From positions 21,727,501 to 21,791,500 of the forward strand of contig CM072801.1 of the NCBI GenBank assembly GCA_037013495.1: DNA of 64,000 nt. The letters run 5' to 3'. The notes beneath the pieces were generated by a model. That model worked only from the letters and a program-made list of their open reading frames with translations. It was not told the DNA's origin and made no database searches. Below, piece by piece: positions 15,319 through 26,463 of this stretch (position 1 is its first letter; every line of letters begins with the position of its first letter). The stretch is from Hippophae tibetana. Taxonomy: Eukaryota; Streptophyta; Magnoliopsida; Rosales; Elaeagnaceae. Both the position numbers and the translations under genes were made by a program.

Positions 15319-16607
15319 CTAGTCCCTATTGGGGCACATATGGTAAGTACAACCCGAATCAAGAATCCAAAAATCTCCAGGAAAACCAGTAGATACTGAT
15401 AGAATATTTTCACCATCGGAACCAGAACTATTTGCAACACCAACAACATCATTAGTACCAGAAGACGTTGTGGTAGATTTTCCTTTACCTTTGAGTTTTA
15501 GACAATTTACTTTCCAGTGCCCTTCTTGACGACAATAGTTGCATTTATCTTTTCGTTTTCTAGATTTAGATCTAGACTTGACTCTATTATTACCTATGCC
15601 TTTTTCTTGATTTCTAGCTCTGACAAATAAACCACTTCTATTATCATTATTGCTAGTAGACACCTTTTTCTTCAACTCTTTGGAATTCAAAGTTGTTTTG
15701 ACATCCTCTAAAGAAATAGTGTCTCGCCTATATAGAATGGTATCAACAAAATGTTCAAATGAATGAGGTAAAGAACATAATAGAACTAAGGCTTGATCAC
15801 CATCGAAACCAGAACTATCTGTAACCCCAGTAACATCAATAGTACCAGAAGATGTTGTGGTAGATTTTCCTTTACCTTTGAGTTTTGGACAGTTTACTTT
15901 GCAATGCCCTTCTTGACGCCAATAGTTGCATTTATATTTTCTTTTTCTAGATTTGGATCTAGACTTTCCTCTATTATTGCTTGTGCCTTTTTCATGATTT
16001 CTATCTTTGACAAATAAACCACTGATATTATCATTGTTGCTTATAGACATTTTTTTCCAACTCTCTTGAATTCAAAGTTGATTTGACATCCTCTAAAAAG
16101 ATATTGTATCGCCCATATAGCATGGTATCAACAAAGTGTTCAAATGAATGAGATAAAAGATATAATAGAACTAAGGCCTCATCCTTATCATTAATTTTAA
16201 CACCACCATCTTTTAGATCATGAATAATTTTACTAAATTCATCAAGATGATCCTGTAAAGGTGTACCTTCTGGAATTCTAAATGTTTACAAGCATAGCTT
16301 CAAATATAACCGACTTGTCAAAGACGTTGTCATATACAAATTATTTCATTTAAGCTATAACCCAACGAGAGATTCTTCATCACCAACCTCGCGTAATACC
16401 TCATCAAACAAGGACAACTGAATTGAAATGAGTGCATTTTCCATCAATACATCTTTTTCTTCATCAATCAATTTTTTTTGACAATTTATCCTTGCATTCA
16501 AGTGTCTTAACAAACCATTCTTTAACTAATACGGCTCGCATCTTCATTCGCCATAGACTAAAATCATACCTACCATTGAATTTCTCAATTTCATATTTTT
16601 CCGTCAT
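15319..16607 (-). pseudogene. copia gag with two zinc knuckles, plus start of protease
   Basis: The likely start at 16607 gives MTEKYEIEKFNGRYDFSLWR, a typical Tnt1-like gag N-terminus. Frameshifts follow until an open block at 15319-16050. That block carries a knuckle reading [14 protein letters not shown] (first knuckle Cys replaced by Trp), a second reading [14 protein letters not shown], and the protease motif [11 protein letters not shown]. Two knuckles arose because a 387-bp segment is duplicated in frame. A gag protein would package element RNA, but this copy is broken upstream. Confidence 0.85.
15410..16183 (-). repeat. In-frame 387-bp tandem duplication within gag
   Basis: The segment with GTGGTAGATTTTCCTTTACC occurs at about 15469 and 15856, and TAGAACTAAGGC at 15781 and 16166. 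The copies are adjacent, with a period of 387 bp (129 codons). Each encodes a [16 protein letters not shown] stretch plus a basic region and a zinc knuckle. The copies differ at scattered bases, so the duplication is not recent. Confidence 0.88.
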
Positions 16608-16753
16608 GATAGAAAACCCAATATTAAATAAATAGAAGCACAACCCAGAAAATATGAAACCAATTAGATAACCAGAGCTCAAAATAAATCCAAAAGAGAA
16701 AACTTGATCAGTTCCAATAAATAAAAAAATAGCTCAATGATCTGATACCAATT

Positions 16754-17022
16754 TGTTATAAATTAGCACTAGTAGAAACAAAGTTTGAGACTAATTTTGG
16801 TTGCACAAATATATAATTATGGGTAACAGCAAAATAATTAGCAGTGAGAAAATAAATAACACACAATGATTTAAGTGGTTTAACTTTTTAATGTGAAAAG
16901 TATACTCAACTGACTACAGCACACCGAAAAAAATCCATTAATAATCAAATGGAGATACAAACACCAATATTCAAAGAGCTTCAACTTTTGGGCCTAAAGT
17001 TTTGGGCCAATAAAATATAACA
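16754..17022 (-). repeat. 5' LTR of the Tnt1-like element, internally deleted
   Basis: It begins TGTTATAAATTAGCACTAG on the plus strand and follows the left LTR until GAGCTTCA. It then jumps to a TTTTGGGCC segment near the other LTR's end, so about 370 bp with the promoter region are missing. The right boundary (…ATATAACA) is approximate. Confidence 0.75.
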
Positions 17023-18025
17023 ATAACATCATTATTAATACAAATGGAATGATAATTACTTATTATAAATAAAACTAAATCATCATATAGGGTTTAAAAA
17101 TTATCCTTAATCATCATAAAAAAAATTAGCCATCCATGAACATGGTTAACTCAAAAAATAATTCATATAAATAATTAGAAAGGATGAAGAAACTTAAAAT
17201 GATGGCTAAATATTTGCAGATCTTCAATCTCTGTTTTTGTTTTCAATTCATTTCTAAAACTTGTGTAAAACTCTTCCCTTTCTTTGATCTCTTCTATGTT
17301 ATTTTTTAGCTTATTTAATTATGATGTAAATAAATAGTGTATTTTAAGCTAATCTTGGACCTTTAATTAATACCCAATGGTCAAAGAGTTGTGATTTAAA
17401 GTTTTAGATTGAAAAACAAAACTTCATGAATACTAGAAGGCTCAATCTATTGAGACCCTAGGGTAGATTGATTGGACTCAATAAGAGAGTGTATCTGAGA
17501 CTTCTTGATCGAAGCTTGATCAATCAAATGCATAACACTTGGGTTGGTCAATATGTTGATCAGGTGCTAGTGTATTTTTACAAAACTTCACTTTTTGATT
17601 TGAGGGTCCTTGATTGATCGAATACCCCTGAGTGCACTCTAAACACATTTGTTCTCCTTTTTGCTCTAAATGATTCCATACACCTACAAAACATCAAAAA
17701 CACATGTCAAATGCATTTCAAAAATCAAACTAATGCAAATATGGTGCAATTATTATACCAAACTAAGTCTACTTCTACATATATCATTGATTTTTTTAAT
17801 CTTTATATTTATAAAAATACATTTATATCAAAATTTAAAATTGAAAATATGTGTTGAATATATGTTCAAAATGTATGTACATATTGAACATATGTTCTTT
17901 TTATAGGGATTAAAATGAAACCAATTTAAAAGAATGTTATATAATAGATGAAACTTCTTAAAGTTAAAGCTGGTTTCATTTTGTTTGGTTTGATCACCGG
18001 AGTCAAAGAAGAAATTAGTATTATA
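17023..18025. other. Intergenic, with a TTGATCGA-rich stretch
   Basis: No gene is recognised. Around 17430-17640 the composition is less AT-rich, with repeated TTGAT, GATCAA and TTGATCGA words and the near-palindrome CTTGATCAATCAAA. It is probably a fragment of an unidentified repeat. Confidence 0.4.
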
Positions 18026-18768
18026 GTGTTTGGTTTACAACTGGAATGGAATGGAAAAAACTATATATTACCTTAATACCCATATATTCAGTAAATTTTA
18101 AATAATATAATTTAATTGATATTTTTTTGTTAGATAAAATACATTATTGAAATCATTATTTTAAATAATTATTAATTATAAATAAAATATATTATTAAAA
18201 TTATTTTTTTTAAAATAAGGTTTAAGGTTTTGAGGTTAGGGATTTAGGGTTTAGAATTTAGACTTATATTTATGGGTTAAAGTTTAGGGTTAAAATTATT
18301 ATTTTTCTAAATAGAGTTTTGGGGTTTGGGATTTGGGGTTTAAGGTTTAGTGTTTAGGATTATATTTGTGATTTAAGGTTTAGGGTTAAAATTATTATTT
18401 TTCTAAATAGGGTTTAGGATTTTAAGATTTAAGATTTGGGGTTTAGTGTTTAGGGTTTAATATTTATGGTTATATTTATGGGTTAAGGTTTAGGGTTAAA
18501 ATTATTATTTTTCTAAATAGGGTTTAGGGTTTTGAGATTTGAGGTTTAGAGTTTAGGGTTATATTTGCGGGTTAAGGTTTAGTGTTAAAATTATTATTAT
18601 TTAAATAAGGTTTATGGTTTTGAGATTTTAGATTTATAGTTGGGGTAAAATTGGAAAAAAATTGTGATGTGAATGAAATCATGATTCTTTAAGAGGAAGA
18701 AGGAATTTTGATTCCTTCTATTTTAGGAATTAATTCTGATTTCATTCCATTTTAGTCAACCAAAAACT
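18026..18768. mobile_element. Possible MITE-like element bracketed by imperfect inverted repeats
   Basis: Left end GTGTTTGGTTTACAACTGGA with following ATGGAATGG. The right end, reverse-complemented, reads GTTTTTGGTTGACTAAAATG with following GAATGAAATC. About two thirds of positions match over 29 bp. No clear target duplication is seen, so the class is undecided. The interior is AT-rich plus the telomere-like minisatellite. Confidence 0.4.
18215..18660 (+). repeat. Telomere-like minisatellite (TTTAGGG-rich, about 90-110 bp period)
   Basis: Four degenerate units each end in a GGTTTAGGGTTAAAATTATT-like segment, at about 18281, 18377, 18487 and 18576. Between these anchors are variable numbers of TTTAGGG, TTTGGGG, TTTAAGG and TTTAGTG heptamers; seven are exact TTTAGGG, the plant telomere unit. 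The unit-length variation reflects the heptamer count. Confidence 0.85.
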
Positions 18769-20149
18769 ACATAAAAATACATTAATAGTAAAAAAAACTA
18801 TTAGGATTAAAGGTTTTATTCTTCTTCTTCATTTTCTTAAAAGCTTCTAAGTTTTAATATATTTGATAAATGATCGATATTTTGAGGGGAGTTATATGAT
18901 ACAAAACCCCACTCCTTGAACAAAAAGAATATGACAATCTTATTAACGTGCGATTAACTAGTGCATCTAAAATAAAAATGTAATTTTTTATTCTCTTTCA
19001 TTAATAATGTTGTTTTAGGGTTGATTAGAATATTAATACCCTTCTAGTTTAATTGATAAATATTTATTATTTTTTTATTTTCATTGTTCGTATAACCTAT
19101 TTTACAACGGAGTTAAGTACCGACTCGTACCTTACTTTTAAAAAAGGTATATAAAAGTATTATATTTTTTAGGAATACATCAGAAGTTATTTTCTTTTAA
19201 AAAATGATACAATTAAAAAACAAATTTAATCAAGTTTAATCAATGTAAAATAATAATTGTTTTTTTAATAATAAACTTACTATTTTATCATTGCCAATTT
19301 TCATGTAAATTTCGTTTCACATTTTTAAATATTTAAAAAAAATCACTAATGTACCCCTTATTAAAATAAGATACTAATGATATATTCTTATATAATTTTG
19401 TTATTAATCTGTAATTTTTTTAAAAGTTAATATATCATATAAAATTTTTACTCATTCTATAATATTTTTTTTAAAAAAGTAACTAATAATATAAAAATTT
19501 GTGCTTGAAAAATGAAAGCATGTAAATAAATTTATAAAAACAGAGAGAAAAATATCATAAAGTCATTTACTTATTGCAAAAATGATCTTACAAAAATAAA
19601 TATAATTTTTTATTTTAGTTTTTAATTTTTTTCAATTATATTAGATAGATTATTATAAAATAACAATAAGAAAATAATAATAATAATTATTTATCTTTAC
19701 GTAGTTATTTTTTTCCATAACAATAGGACCAAAATTGTTACCAAAAATAAATGCAAAGTTTAAATATTAATTTTATAATAAGTATAAGATATTTTCGTTC
19801 GCTTAAAAATAAAAAAAAAATCGAATCAATTAGTGCAAATTTATTTACAAAAGGGGAAGAATACCACTAACATATATAGTTTACCCAAAAGCTAGCTTAC
19901 GTTGACTCAATTATAGAAGTGCCTTTCATTTGTTAATATTTCAATGACATTGTATCCATCTTTCATTAATTGGAACAAAAAGAAACCGAGATTTTCTGCA
20001 ATTAATTAAAGAAAAGTGAAATAAATGGTGATATATGTTATTAATATTTAAAAATATTTTTTAATCTTTTAATTTTTGAAAAATAAATAGTGAGACCTTT
20101 TATACCTTAAATGTTAAACCTTTTGAACGTAGAGGGTTATTGACTTTTG
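18769..20149. other. AT-rich intergenic region
   Basis: No open frame, RNA gene or repeat end is recognised before the copia LTR at 20150. Confidence 0.5.
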
Positions 20150-20555
20150 TGTTTAAAATCAACACTAACTCAATAAATAGAGTGATTGAAGGATGTAGAA
20201 AAATAAATGGAGTGTTTAAATGATGTATATAAAAAAAGTGTGTAAATAATATTTGTGTGGTTAGAATTATTTCTTAGTTTTATATTTGTATGATGTAGAA
20301 TGCATGATAAAAACTATAAATAACTTACCTTACATTTGGTTTAGTCATCCTATCAAAACAAATAAGTCTTTGTATTCTTAGTTTGTGTGTGAGTTAAGAA
20401 CTTTCTCTTTGAGTGTTTATATTTCTATTCAATTTGTGAGTTGACTTTGAAAGATATTATAGTGTCTTTTATTGTAGGTATAATACAAGTTTGGTTACTT
20501 GTTTGGATCAAATATTAGTAATTTTAGAGTTGTGTATTCTAAAATTTACTCAACA
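20150..20555 (+). repeat. 5' LTR of the copia derivative
   Basis: Runs from TGTTTAAAATCAACAC to AAATTTACTCAACA. It has about two copies of the 30-bp minisatellite that is present four times in the other LTR. The segment AACTATAAATAACTTACC may contain its TATA box. Confidence 0.82.
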
Positions 20556-20680
20556 ATTAGTATCAGAGCGAGACGATCAAGGATCGTTCTTAGTAGAGTT
20601 ATCTTGAGTTGTGAGGAGTTTGGTACGCTGCAAGTTTCTTAGTTAAGCTTATTCGGTATAGTTGAAGTCTTTCCGGTACG

Positions 20681-22320
20681 ATGAGTGACCTTCAAGTAGT
20701 TAGAGGAATCAAGAAACTCAACAACAAAAACTATAACACATGGGCAACATGTATGGAGTCTTACCTACAAGGTTCAGACCTGTGGGAGGTTATTAGTGGT
20801 AACAAAGTTACACAACCAGTAACAGAAGATGCAAACGACATCTTGCAAAAGTGGAAAATTAATGTAGGCAAAGCAATGTTTGCTTTAAAGACCACAGTTG
20901 AAGAAGAAATGTTAGAGCATATTCGGGATGCCAAAATACAAAGGAAGCATGAGACACTTTTGTTACACTTTTTTCAAAGAAGAATGATACAAGACTGCAA
21001 CTTCTTGAGAAAAAGTTGCTATCGATGGCGCAACGTGACATGATGATTTCCCAGTACTTTCACAAGGTAAAAATCTTTATGCCGCAAAATTTCAGATTTA
21101 AATTCGAAAGCTCCTATTATGGAAACCAGGATAAAGAGAATAATTATCCATAGTTTGAGACCTGAATATCGAGGGTTTGTATACAAGGGTGGTTGGCACA
21201 ACCATGTCTTGTTGCGTGTGAGAATTTGTTGGTCGGTCAAGAAGTTATGGCTAAGCAAATGGGAGGAGTCTCTTTGAAGGGTGAGGAAAAAATACTCTAC
21301 ACCAGCAAAAATAAAGACACTTTCAAGCGGTACAATGGGAGTAGATCTAAAAAGGATGGCAAAAAAATTCCTCAAGGAAATGAAGGCTTTTGTCTAAGGG
21401 GAGCTTGGAAGAATCGCAATAACAATAGAAAATTTGATGGTGAATGTTACAACTGCGAGAAGATAGATCACATGAAAAAATATTGTTGGAGTAAGAAAAA
21501 CTTGTTGAAAGTAATACATCTACTTCCACTTCTAAGGAGCATAGCGAAGATGGTTGGGATGCCAAAACATTATTTGCTACAAAGGAGGAAGAAAAATTAG
21601 CTCTTATAGTGACAACATCAAAACAGATTAACTACAAGAATAACTGGATCGTAGATTCAGGCTACTCAAATCATATGATTGGTGATAAATAGAAGTTGGA
21701 AAACATGTCTAAGTACAAGGGAGGTTGTGTGGTGGTGAAAACTGACAACTCAAGGTTACCAATAACCTACATCGGTAAGATGATAGTTACGCCTCGATAT
21801 AATACTAACCAGGTACCACTTCAAGATGTTTATCATGTCCCAGGAATGAAGAAAAACTTGCTATCTATAGTTCAATTGAAATCATCAAGCCACTATGTCT
21901 TGTTTGGTTCCCAAGACATGAAGGTGTATCGTGATCCCAAAATCTCAAAAATACTAACAATGGAGGGTAATGATTGGAATTATTCAATGTGATGTCAATA
22001 GAATCTGTATATGTAGACAGGACAAGAAGAAATGAGACAACAGATATATGGCATATGCAGTTAGGCCACGTTAGCTATTCACAAGCTAAGTGTGATGGTG
22101 AAGAAGTCAATGCTTAAATGGATTCCTCAACTAGACATGCAAACTGACACGGTATGTGCAGAATGCCAGTATGGTAAAGCTCACCAATTTTCATATGAGG
22201 AATCCAAGTTTAAAGCAAAAGAACCATTGGAGGTAGTTCAATCTGATGTATTCGGCCTGTTAAAGAACCATCAATTGGCGATATGCGATATATGGTGACA
22301 TTCATTGACGAATTTTTAAG
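20681..22320 (+). pseudogene. copia gag-protease-integrase start, broken
   Basis: ATG at 20681 opens MSDLQVVRGIKKLNNKNYNT, a copia gag N-terminus, intact to about residue 95, where a frameshift follows. Later blocks show CYNCEKIDHMKKYC (zinc knuckle, C-x2-C-x4-H-x4-C, at about 21445-21485), [11 protein letters not shown] (protease, 21648-21680), a GAG-pre-integrase segment and CAECQYGKAHQFSYEES (integrase zinc-binding start, about 22160-22205). The sequence then leaves the copia pol consensus before the integrase catalytic core. Several stops are present. Confidence 0.85.
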
Positions 22321-22586
22321 GTATGTATGAGTTTTCTTTATGTAAGAAAAATCTAACATCTTCTCAAAGTTTGGTGAAATTGAAGGGGGGCCTTTAGGAC
22401 TTGATAAGGTTGCTGGAAAGCCTAGAGAATTTTGTCTATTTGTGTATAAAACCGTTGAGAAAGAAGGCATTGGAAGAGACACATAAGAATTTTGAGGGCT
22501 ATATTTTGCATTGCTAGAAAGCTATTGATGGTCCAAAGCCAGAGAATGGTCAACTTTAGAATCAGAATAATATTCATGGAGAGTTG

Positions 22587-23062
22587 TGTTGAGGAGTATT
22601 GAAAATCAACACCAATTTAATAAATAGAGTGGTTGAAAGATGTATAAAAATAAATGGAGTGGTTGAAAGATGTAGAAAAATAAATAGAGTTGGTGAAGGA
22701 TGTAGAAAAATAAATGTAGTGGTTGAAGGATGTAAAAAAGATAAGTATGTAAATAATATTTGTGTGGCTAGAATTATTTATTAATTATATATTTGTATGT
22801 TGTAGATTGCATGGTGAAAACTATAAATAACTTACCTTACATTTGGTTTAATCATCACATCAAAAACAAATAAGTCTTTGTATTCTTAGTTTGAATGTGA
22901 GTTGAGAGTTTTCTCTTTGAGTGTTTGTATTTTTCTTTAATTTATGAGTTGTATTTGAAAGGTATTATAATGTCTTTTATTTTGAATATAATACAAATTT
23001 TATTACTTGTTTAGAGCTAATATTAATAAATCTAGAATTAAGTATTCTAAATTTTACTAACA
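22587..23062 (+). repeat. 3' LTR of the copia derivative
   Basis: Runs from TGTTGAGGAGTATTG to AATTTTACTAACA. It is longer than the 5' LTR because of extra minisatellite copies and about 10 bp at its start. Confidence 0.85.
22620..22739 (+). repeat. 30-bp minisatellite, four copies, inside the LTR
   Basis: Unit ATAAATAGAGTGGTTGAAAG plus ATGTAGAAAA, repeated four times with few changes. As 30 is divisible by three it creates a repetitive open frame (VVERCRKIN), which is not a gene. Confidence 0.88.
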
Positions 23063-23360
23063 CTTTGTACTTCTACCCAAATATTTATAACATTGAAACC
23101 ATGTATCCAAACAACTCATAACAAAATTATCAATTGAAATTGAATATGCAAATGTAGTAGTAGATATAAAAAGGGAATTGTTATTTTCATGACAAAAAAT
23201 GATTATGTAAAAATAATTATATTTTTACCTCATAATTTAATGTTTTAAGGATTTTAAAAATGAAAATATTACTTTGATATTAACAAAATTTACTCTTACA
23301 ATAAATTACCCTATGAAAAACAAGAAAAGTAAGGAAGAAAAACAGATTGCGAATATTACC
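23063..23360. other. Short intergenic region downstream of the tail-anchored gene
   Basis: AT-rich. It would include the 3' UTR of the minus-strand gene that ends at 23361. Confidence 0.45.
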
Positions 23361-23867
23361 CTAAAAGAGTATAACAAAGAAGAAAAGAAGAGTGACAAAC
23401 ATAGCAAACGAGACAAGTTTTGAAGAAGAGGGCAAGGACGACGCGCACGAAGACGACAACTTAGCTATCTTAATTTTCCTAGCTGATTTCATTCGTTCAA
23501 TTCGGGCACGTTCCCTTCTAACCAACTCACCAATCTCCCTTACAATGTTTTTATCAGCTACTGCATCAAATGAAGGATGTCTTGGTGGCCTTGGTGGTTT
23601 TGAAGATTTTTTTATTTTCTTATTCGTTGACTCAATCATGCTAATTTCTTTTTTAATATTTTCTTCTCCATCTGAAATCTTATTTTTGATCAACCCAACT
23701 TTCTCTTCCTCATCAAAAGGTATCAAATTATCCAATACTTTGGCAAAAAATGTCTCATCTAGGCTTTTGCTTGAGCCTCTAAATCTTTCTCTACCACCTT
23801 GTAATTGTCCATTAATGCTTTTGGTTATTCCATTTTCAAGGTCACCTTGTGAAGTGATACGATCCAT
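23361..23867 (-). CDS. Small C-terminally membrane-anchored protein of unknown function, 168 aa
   Basis: A single uninterrupted frame, ATG at 23865-23867, stop at 23361-23363. Residues 1-85 are polar with FAKVLDNLIPFDEEEKVG (41-58). Residues 88-100 form a basic, proline-rich segment (SSKPPRPPRHPSF). Residues 108-137 (IVREIGELVRRERARIERMK and following) are strongly basic and probably helical. Residues 151-168 (LVSFAMFVTLLFFFVILF) form one hydrophobic segment at the very C-terminus with no N-terminal signal peptide. That layout is typical of tail-anchored proteins facing the cytosol. The proline-rich plus ARIERMK pattern resembles small plant transmembrane proteins of unknown function. The opposite-strand open frame is a shadow. 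I regard it as a real gene because of its coherent domain layout. Confidence 0.65.
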   Translation of the reverse strand: MDRITSQGDLENGITKSINGQLQGGRERFRGSSKSLDETFFAKVLDNLIPFDEEEKVGLIKNKISDGEENIKKEISMIESTNKKIKKSSKPPRPPRHPSFDAVADKNIVREIGELVRRERARIERMKSARKIKIAKLSSSCASSLPSSSKLVSFAMFVTLLFFFVILF

Positions 23868-26463
23868 TAATTGAGAGAGACAATTATTATTATTGGAACT
23901 CTAAAAGAAAAAAAAAATGCTTTTAGAGTTCCTTTGCCAGAGAGAAAATGCAAGTTCAAATATTTGTAAGAGAGGATGGATTGCAAAATCAGAAACAACC
24001 ATTTTCAATAAGTCAAAGAATTCAAATCCTAATTTACCATTACCGTCCGACTCAAGATCACAACACATTTAGTAAAATATAGATAAGCCATTAAAATTGG
24101 AACACCATATTTATCAAAATTAACGAAAATAGTAAAAATGATAATAGTCCACCGGATTAAATGTTGCCAAACGTACTTAGATTTGGAGGGGAGAGAAAAA
24201 TAATAATAAATGAAGAAATTAATAATATTGACAATAATAAATACTATTAATTTTTGTAGTGTCAAATTGGAGAATTTTTGTAACTAAATGCATCTTTTAT
24301 ACAAATCACCACCCATTGTACCAAAATATCTTTACTCTTAGCTTCACATGAAACCAAAATAAAATCAAACATTGCTAGCCTCCAGTGAACTTTTGGATGA
24401 TTGCAATTTTTCAACTACACAGGTAAGACATTTGGCAAGGCATAAACATATTAAGGTAAAACATTGACATAAGATGGTAGGATATTGACACATAACATGC
24501 TAAGGTATTGGAATAACTTATAAGAGGGTGACATACTGTCCTAAGTCATTGACATGTCATTTACTTGTAGTGATAAAACATTAACATAACGTGATAAAAT
24601 ATTGACATTGTCATGTCCTAATAAAACATAATTTTTGTTTATTGGAAAAATGTTTGTTAGCATGACTCTAAGAGTCATATTCTACATGCCATGGCTCTAT
24701 CATAAACTTTGATTTGCATATTAATTTAGAGTCATATTCTACATGCCATGGCTCTATCATAAACTTTGATTTGCATATTAATTTAGAGTCATATTCCTAG
24801 CCATGATTCTATCATAATCTTTATATGGTATATTTATTTTAGTTTTTATTTTCTCTCTTATGATTCAACGAATATGGTAGCATTATGACACAAAATATTA
24901 CTCTAAAGTAGTATTCCATAACATTATTCTTGCTTATTTGAATGTAAAATGTCTGTCCTTACCTCCACTATTGTCCTCACTAGCTAGTCATTCATTCATA
25001 GCTACTGAAAACACGCCGACGATTTTGTACAGGTAACAAGTCTTGAGACAACATGTAACTAGGCGAGTAATATAACGACATTAATTAATGTTGTTTTTCT
25101 CTATGCTTAAAAAGTTTTAAGAGGATTCTAATAACACTCTTTCATGCATTCTCTTAACTCCTTGAAGGACATGTAACATTTTAATTTCATTTTTTGTTTT
25201 TGAACAATTAATTTTAGATAATAACAAAAAATGTCATTTAAAAAGGTAGAGGAATGCATAGAAGAGTATCTTTAGTATTCATTTTTTTGTCCAATCAATA
25301 TAATCCATTTTGGGTTATATAACACATACTCATTACTTGTTATAAACTATGGAATGTGAATATGATCCTATGTCCAAGAAGATATACACCACCACCTTTA
25401 CCACTAGATTATTTGGTATGTTTGTATTCTTCAAGTTTTAAGAAAAGGAGTGTTCCTATAAATTAATAATGCCCCTTTTAACAAAAAAAAAAGTACTTAT
25501 ATGGACTCATATTCTCAAAATAGTATAGTGGTAGTCCTCATATTTATTTTAATGTACACAAATAATGTAGTTTCATGTTTTAAATTGGGAATTTTGTTAT
25601 ATGCTTGATACATGTCATATAAGTGAAGGAAAATTGTATCATTAAGAGGATTTGATACTTTAATAGTACCCTTATTTAACAAAAGGTATGTATGTTGACC
25701 CATATTTTTGTAATAGTATACTAGTAGTCCCTATATTTAAATTTAGATACACTAATAGTTCAAAATTAAGATTTAATTATAAATTTCATTATGTGTCACA
25801 TGCATGAACAAAAAATAAAGGACACACTCGTCATTAATTTTTTTATCACTAGTGAACCACTTTTTAATTTTCGATCTGTTATATCTTCTACAACCTTTTG
25901 AATGAGTTATTACATTATATGATTTGATCATGTATTGTCAAAGTATTAGATTCTTTCATTTTGCAATAGTGTCGTTCATATGCCATATTATATAGACTGC
26001 ATTTCCTTTGATTTATCAGTTTGTCCTCTATGTTACCTAATATGTCTTGTGTTGGTTATCAGTTTGTCTCCTACTCTTAGTGTTAATATTTTACATGATC
26101 TTTTTTTTTTGCTTTAGATGCCTTTTTGGAAAAATTAATGTATTTTTTCAAGCTTAAGTACTTGAGTATTATCTCATCTTTTTCTCTACACTAATTGCTT
26201 ATTGCATTTTGTTGTGTGCATTTATATGTCATATAATTGTTTGTCTGTTTTTAGGACTCTTGAATTTCATACATTATTATGAATAGACTAGTATGTTTAG
26301 TTATCATTTATGTTGATTTGTGTTATTCACCCTTAATTTCTAAGCATATCCCTTGTGTTTGGTTTTGAAATCTGTGCATTCTTCTCTCTTTCCTTACATG
26401 TTTTAGTGTCAATTAAAAGTTATAAATTTTTATCGCAAAGCTAACAATCCCTCCTTTGATTAT
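23868..26463. other. Intergenic region, with upstream DNA of the tail-anchored gene on its left
   Basis: 23868-24020 likely contains the gene's leader and core promoter. Around 24455-24615 the word ATTGACA recurs in a loose array, and a 57-bp tandem repeat follows at 24671. The remainder to 26463 is AT-rich without a recognised gene. Confidence 0.5.
24671..24841 (+). repeat. 57-bp tandem repeat, about three copies
   Basis: AGAGTCATATTC begins copies at 24671, 24728 and 24785. The first two are essentially identical over all 57 bp; the third is diverged after about 15 bp. Confidence 0.9.

Larger units (their letters stand above)
11535..17022 (-). mobile_element. Decayed Ty1/copia retrotransposon, Tnt1-like, minus strand
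   Basis: A 637-bp 3' LTR lies on the left (11535-12171) and a shortened 5' LTR on the right (16754-17022). Next to the right LTR is a primer-binding site complementary to initiator Met tRNA (minus-strand TTGGTATCAGA, around 16740-16753). Next to the left LTR is a purine tract (minus-strand AAGGTGGAGATT). In element order the interior shows gag with zinc knuckles, protease, integrase, reverse transcriptase and RNase H, all interrupted by stops and frameshifts. No convincing 5-bp target duplication was found. Confidence 0.9.
20150..23062 (+). mobile_element. Non-autonomous Ty1/copia deletion derivative (2.9 kb)
   Basis: LTRs at 20150-20555 and 22587-23062 enclose about 2.0 kb. A Met-tRNA primer site, TAGTATCAGAGC, is at 20558-20569. 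The interior carries gag, the zinc knuckle, protease and the start of integrase. The integrase core, reverse transcriptase and RNase H are absent. Flanking pentamers TTTTG (20145-20149) and CTTTG (23063-23067) match at four of five positions and may be the target duplication. Confidence 0.87.

Noticed and set aside
18215..18660. True telomere or chromosome end
   Set aside because: The TTTAGGG units are degenerate, interrupted by AT-rich spacers and flanked on both sides by ordinary intergenic DNA.
22599..22784. Small protein with a ten-residue repeat
   Set aside because: It lies wholly inside an LTR and arises from a 30-bp minisatellite.
24029..24265. Minus-strand 78-residue hydrophobic frame upstream of the tail-anchored gene
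   Set aside because: AT-rich, Ile/Phe-rich by composition, no domain or splice link to the neighbouring gene.
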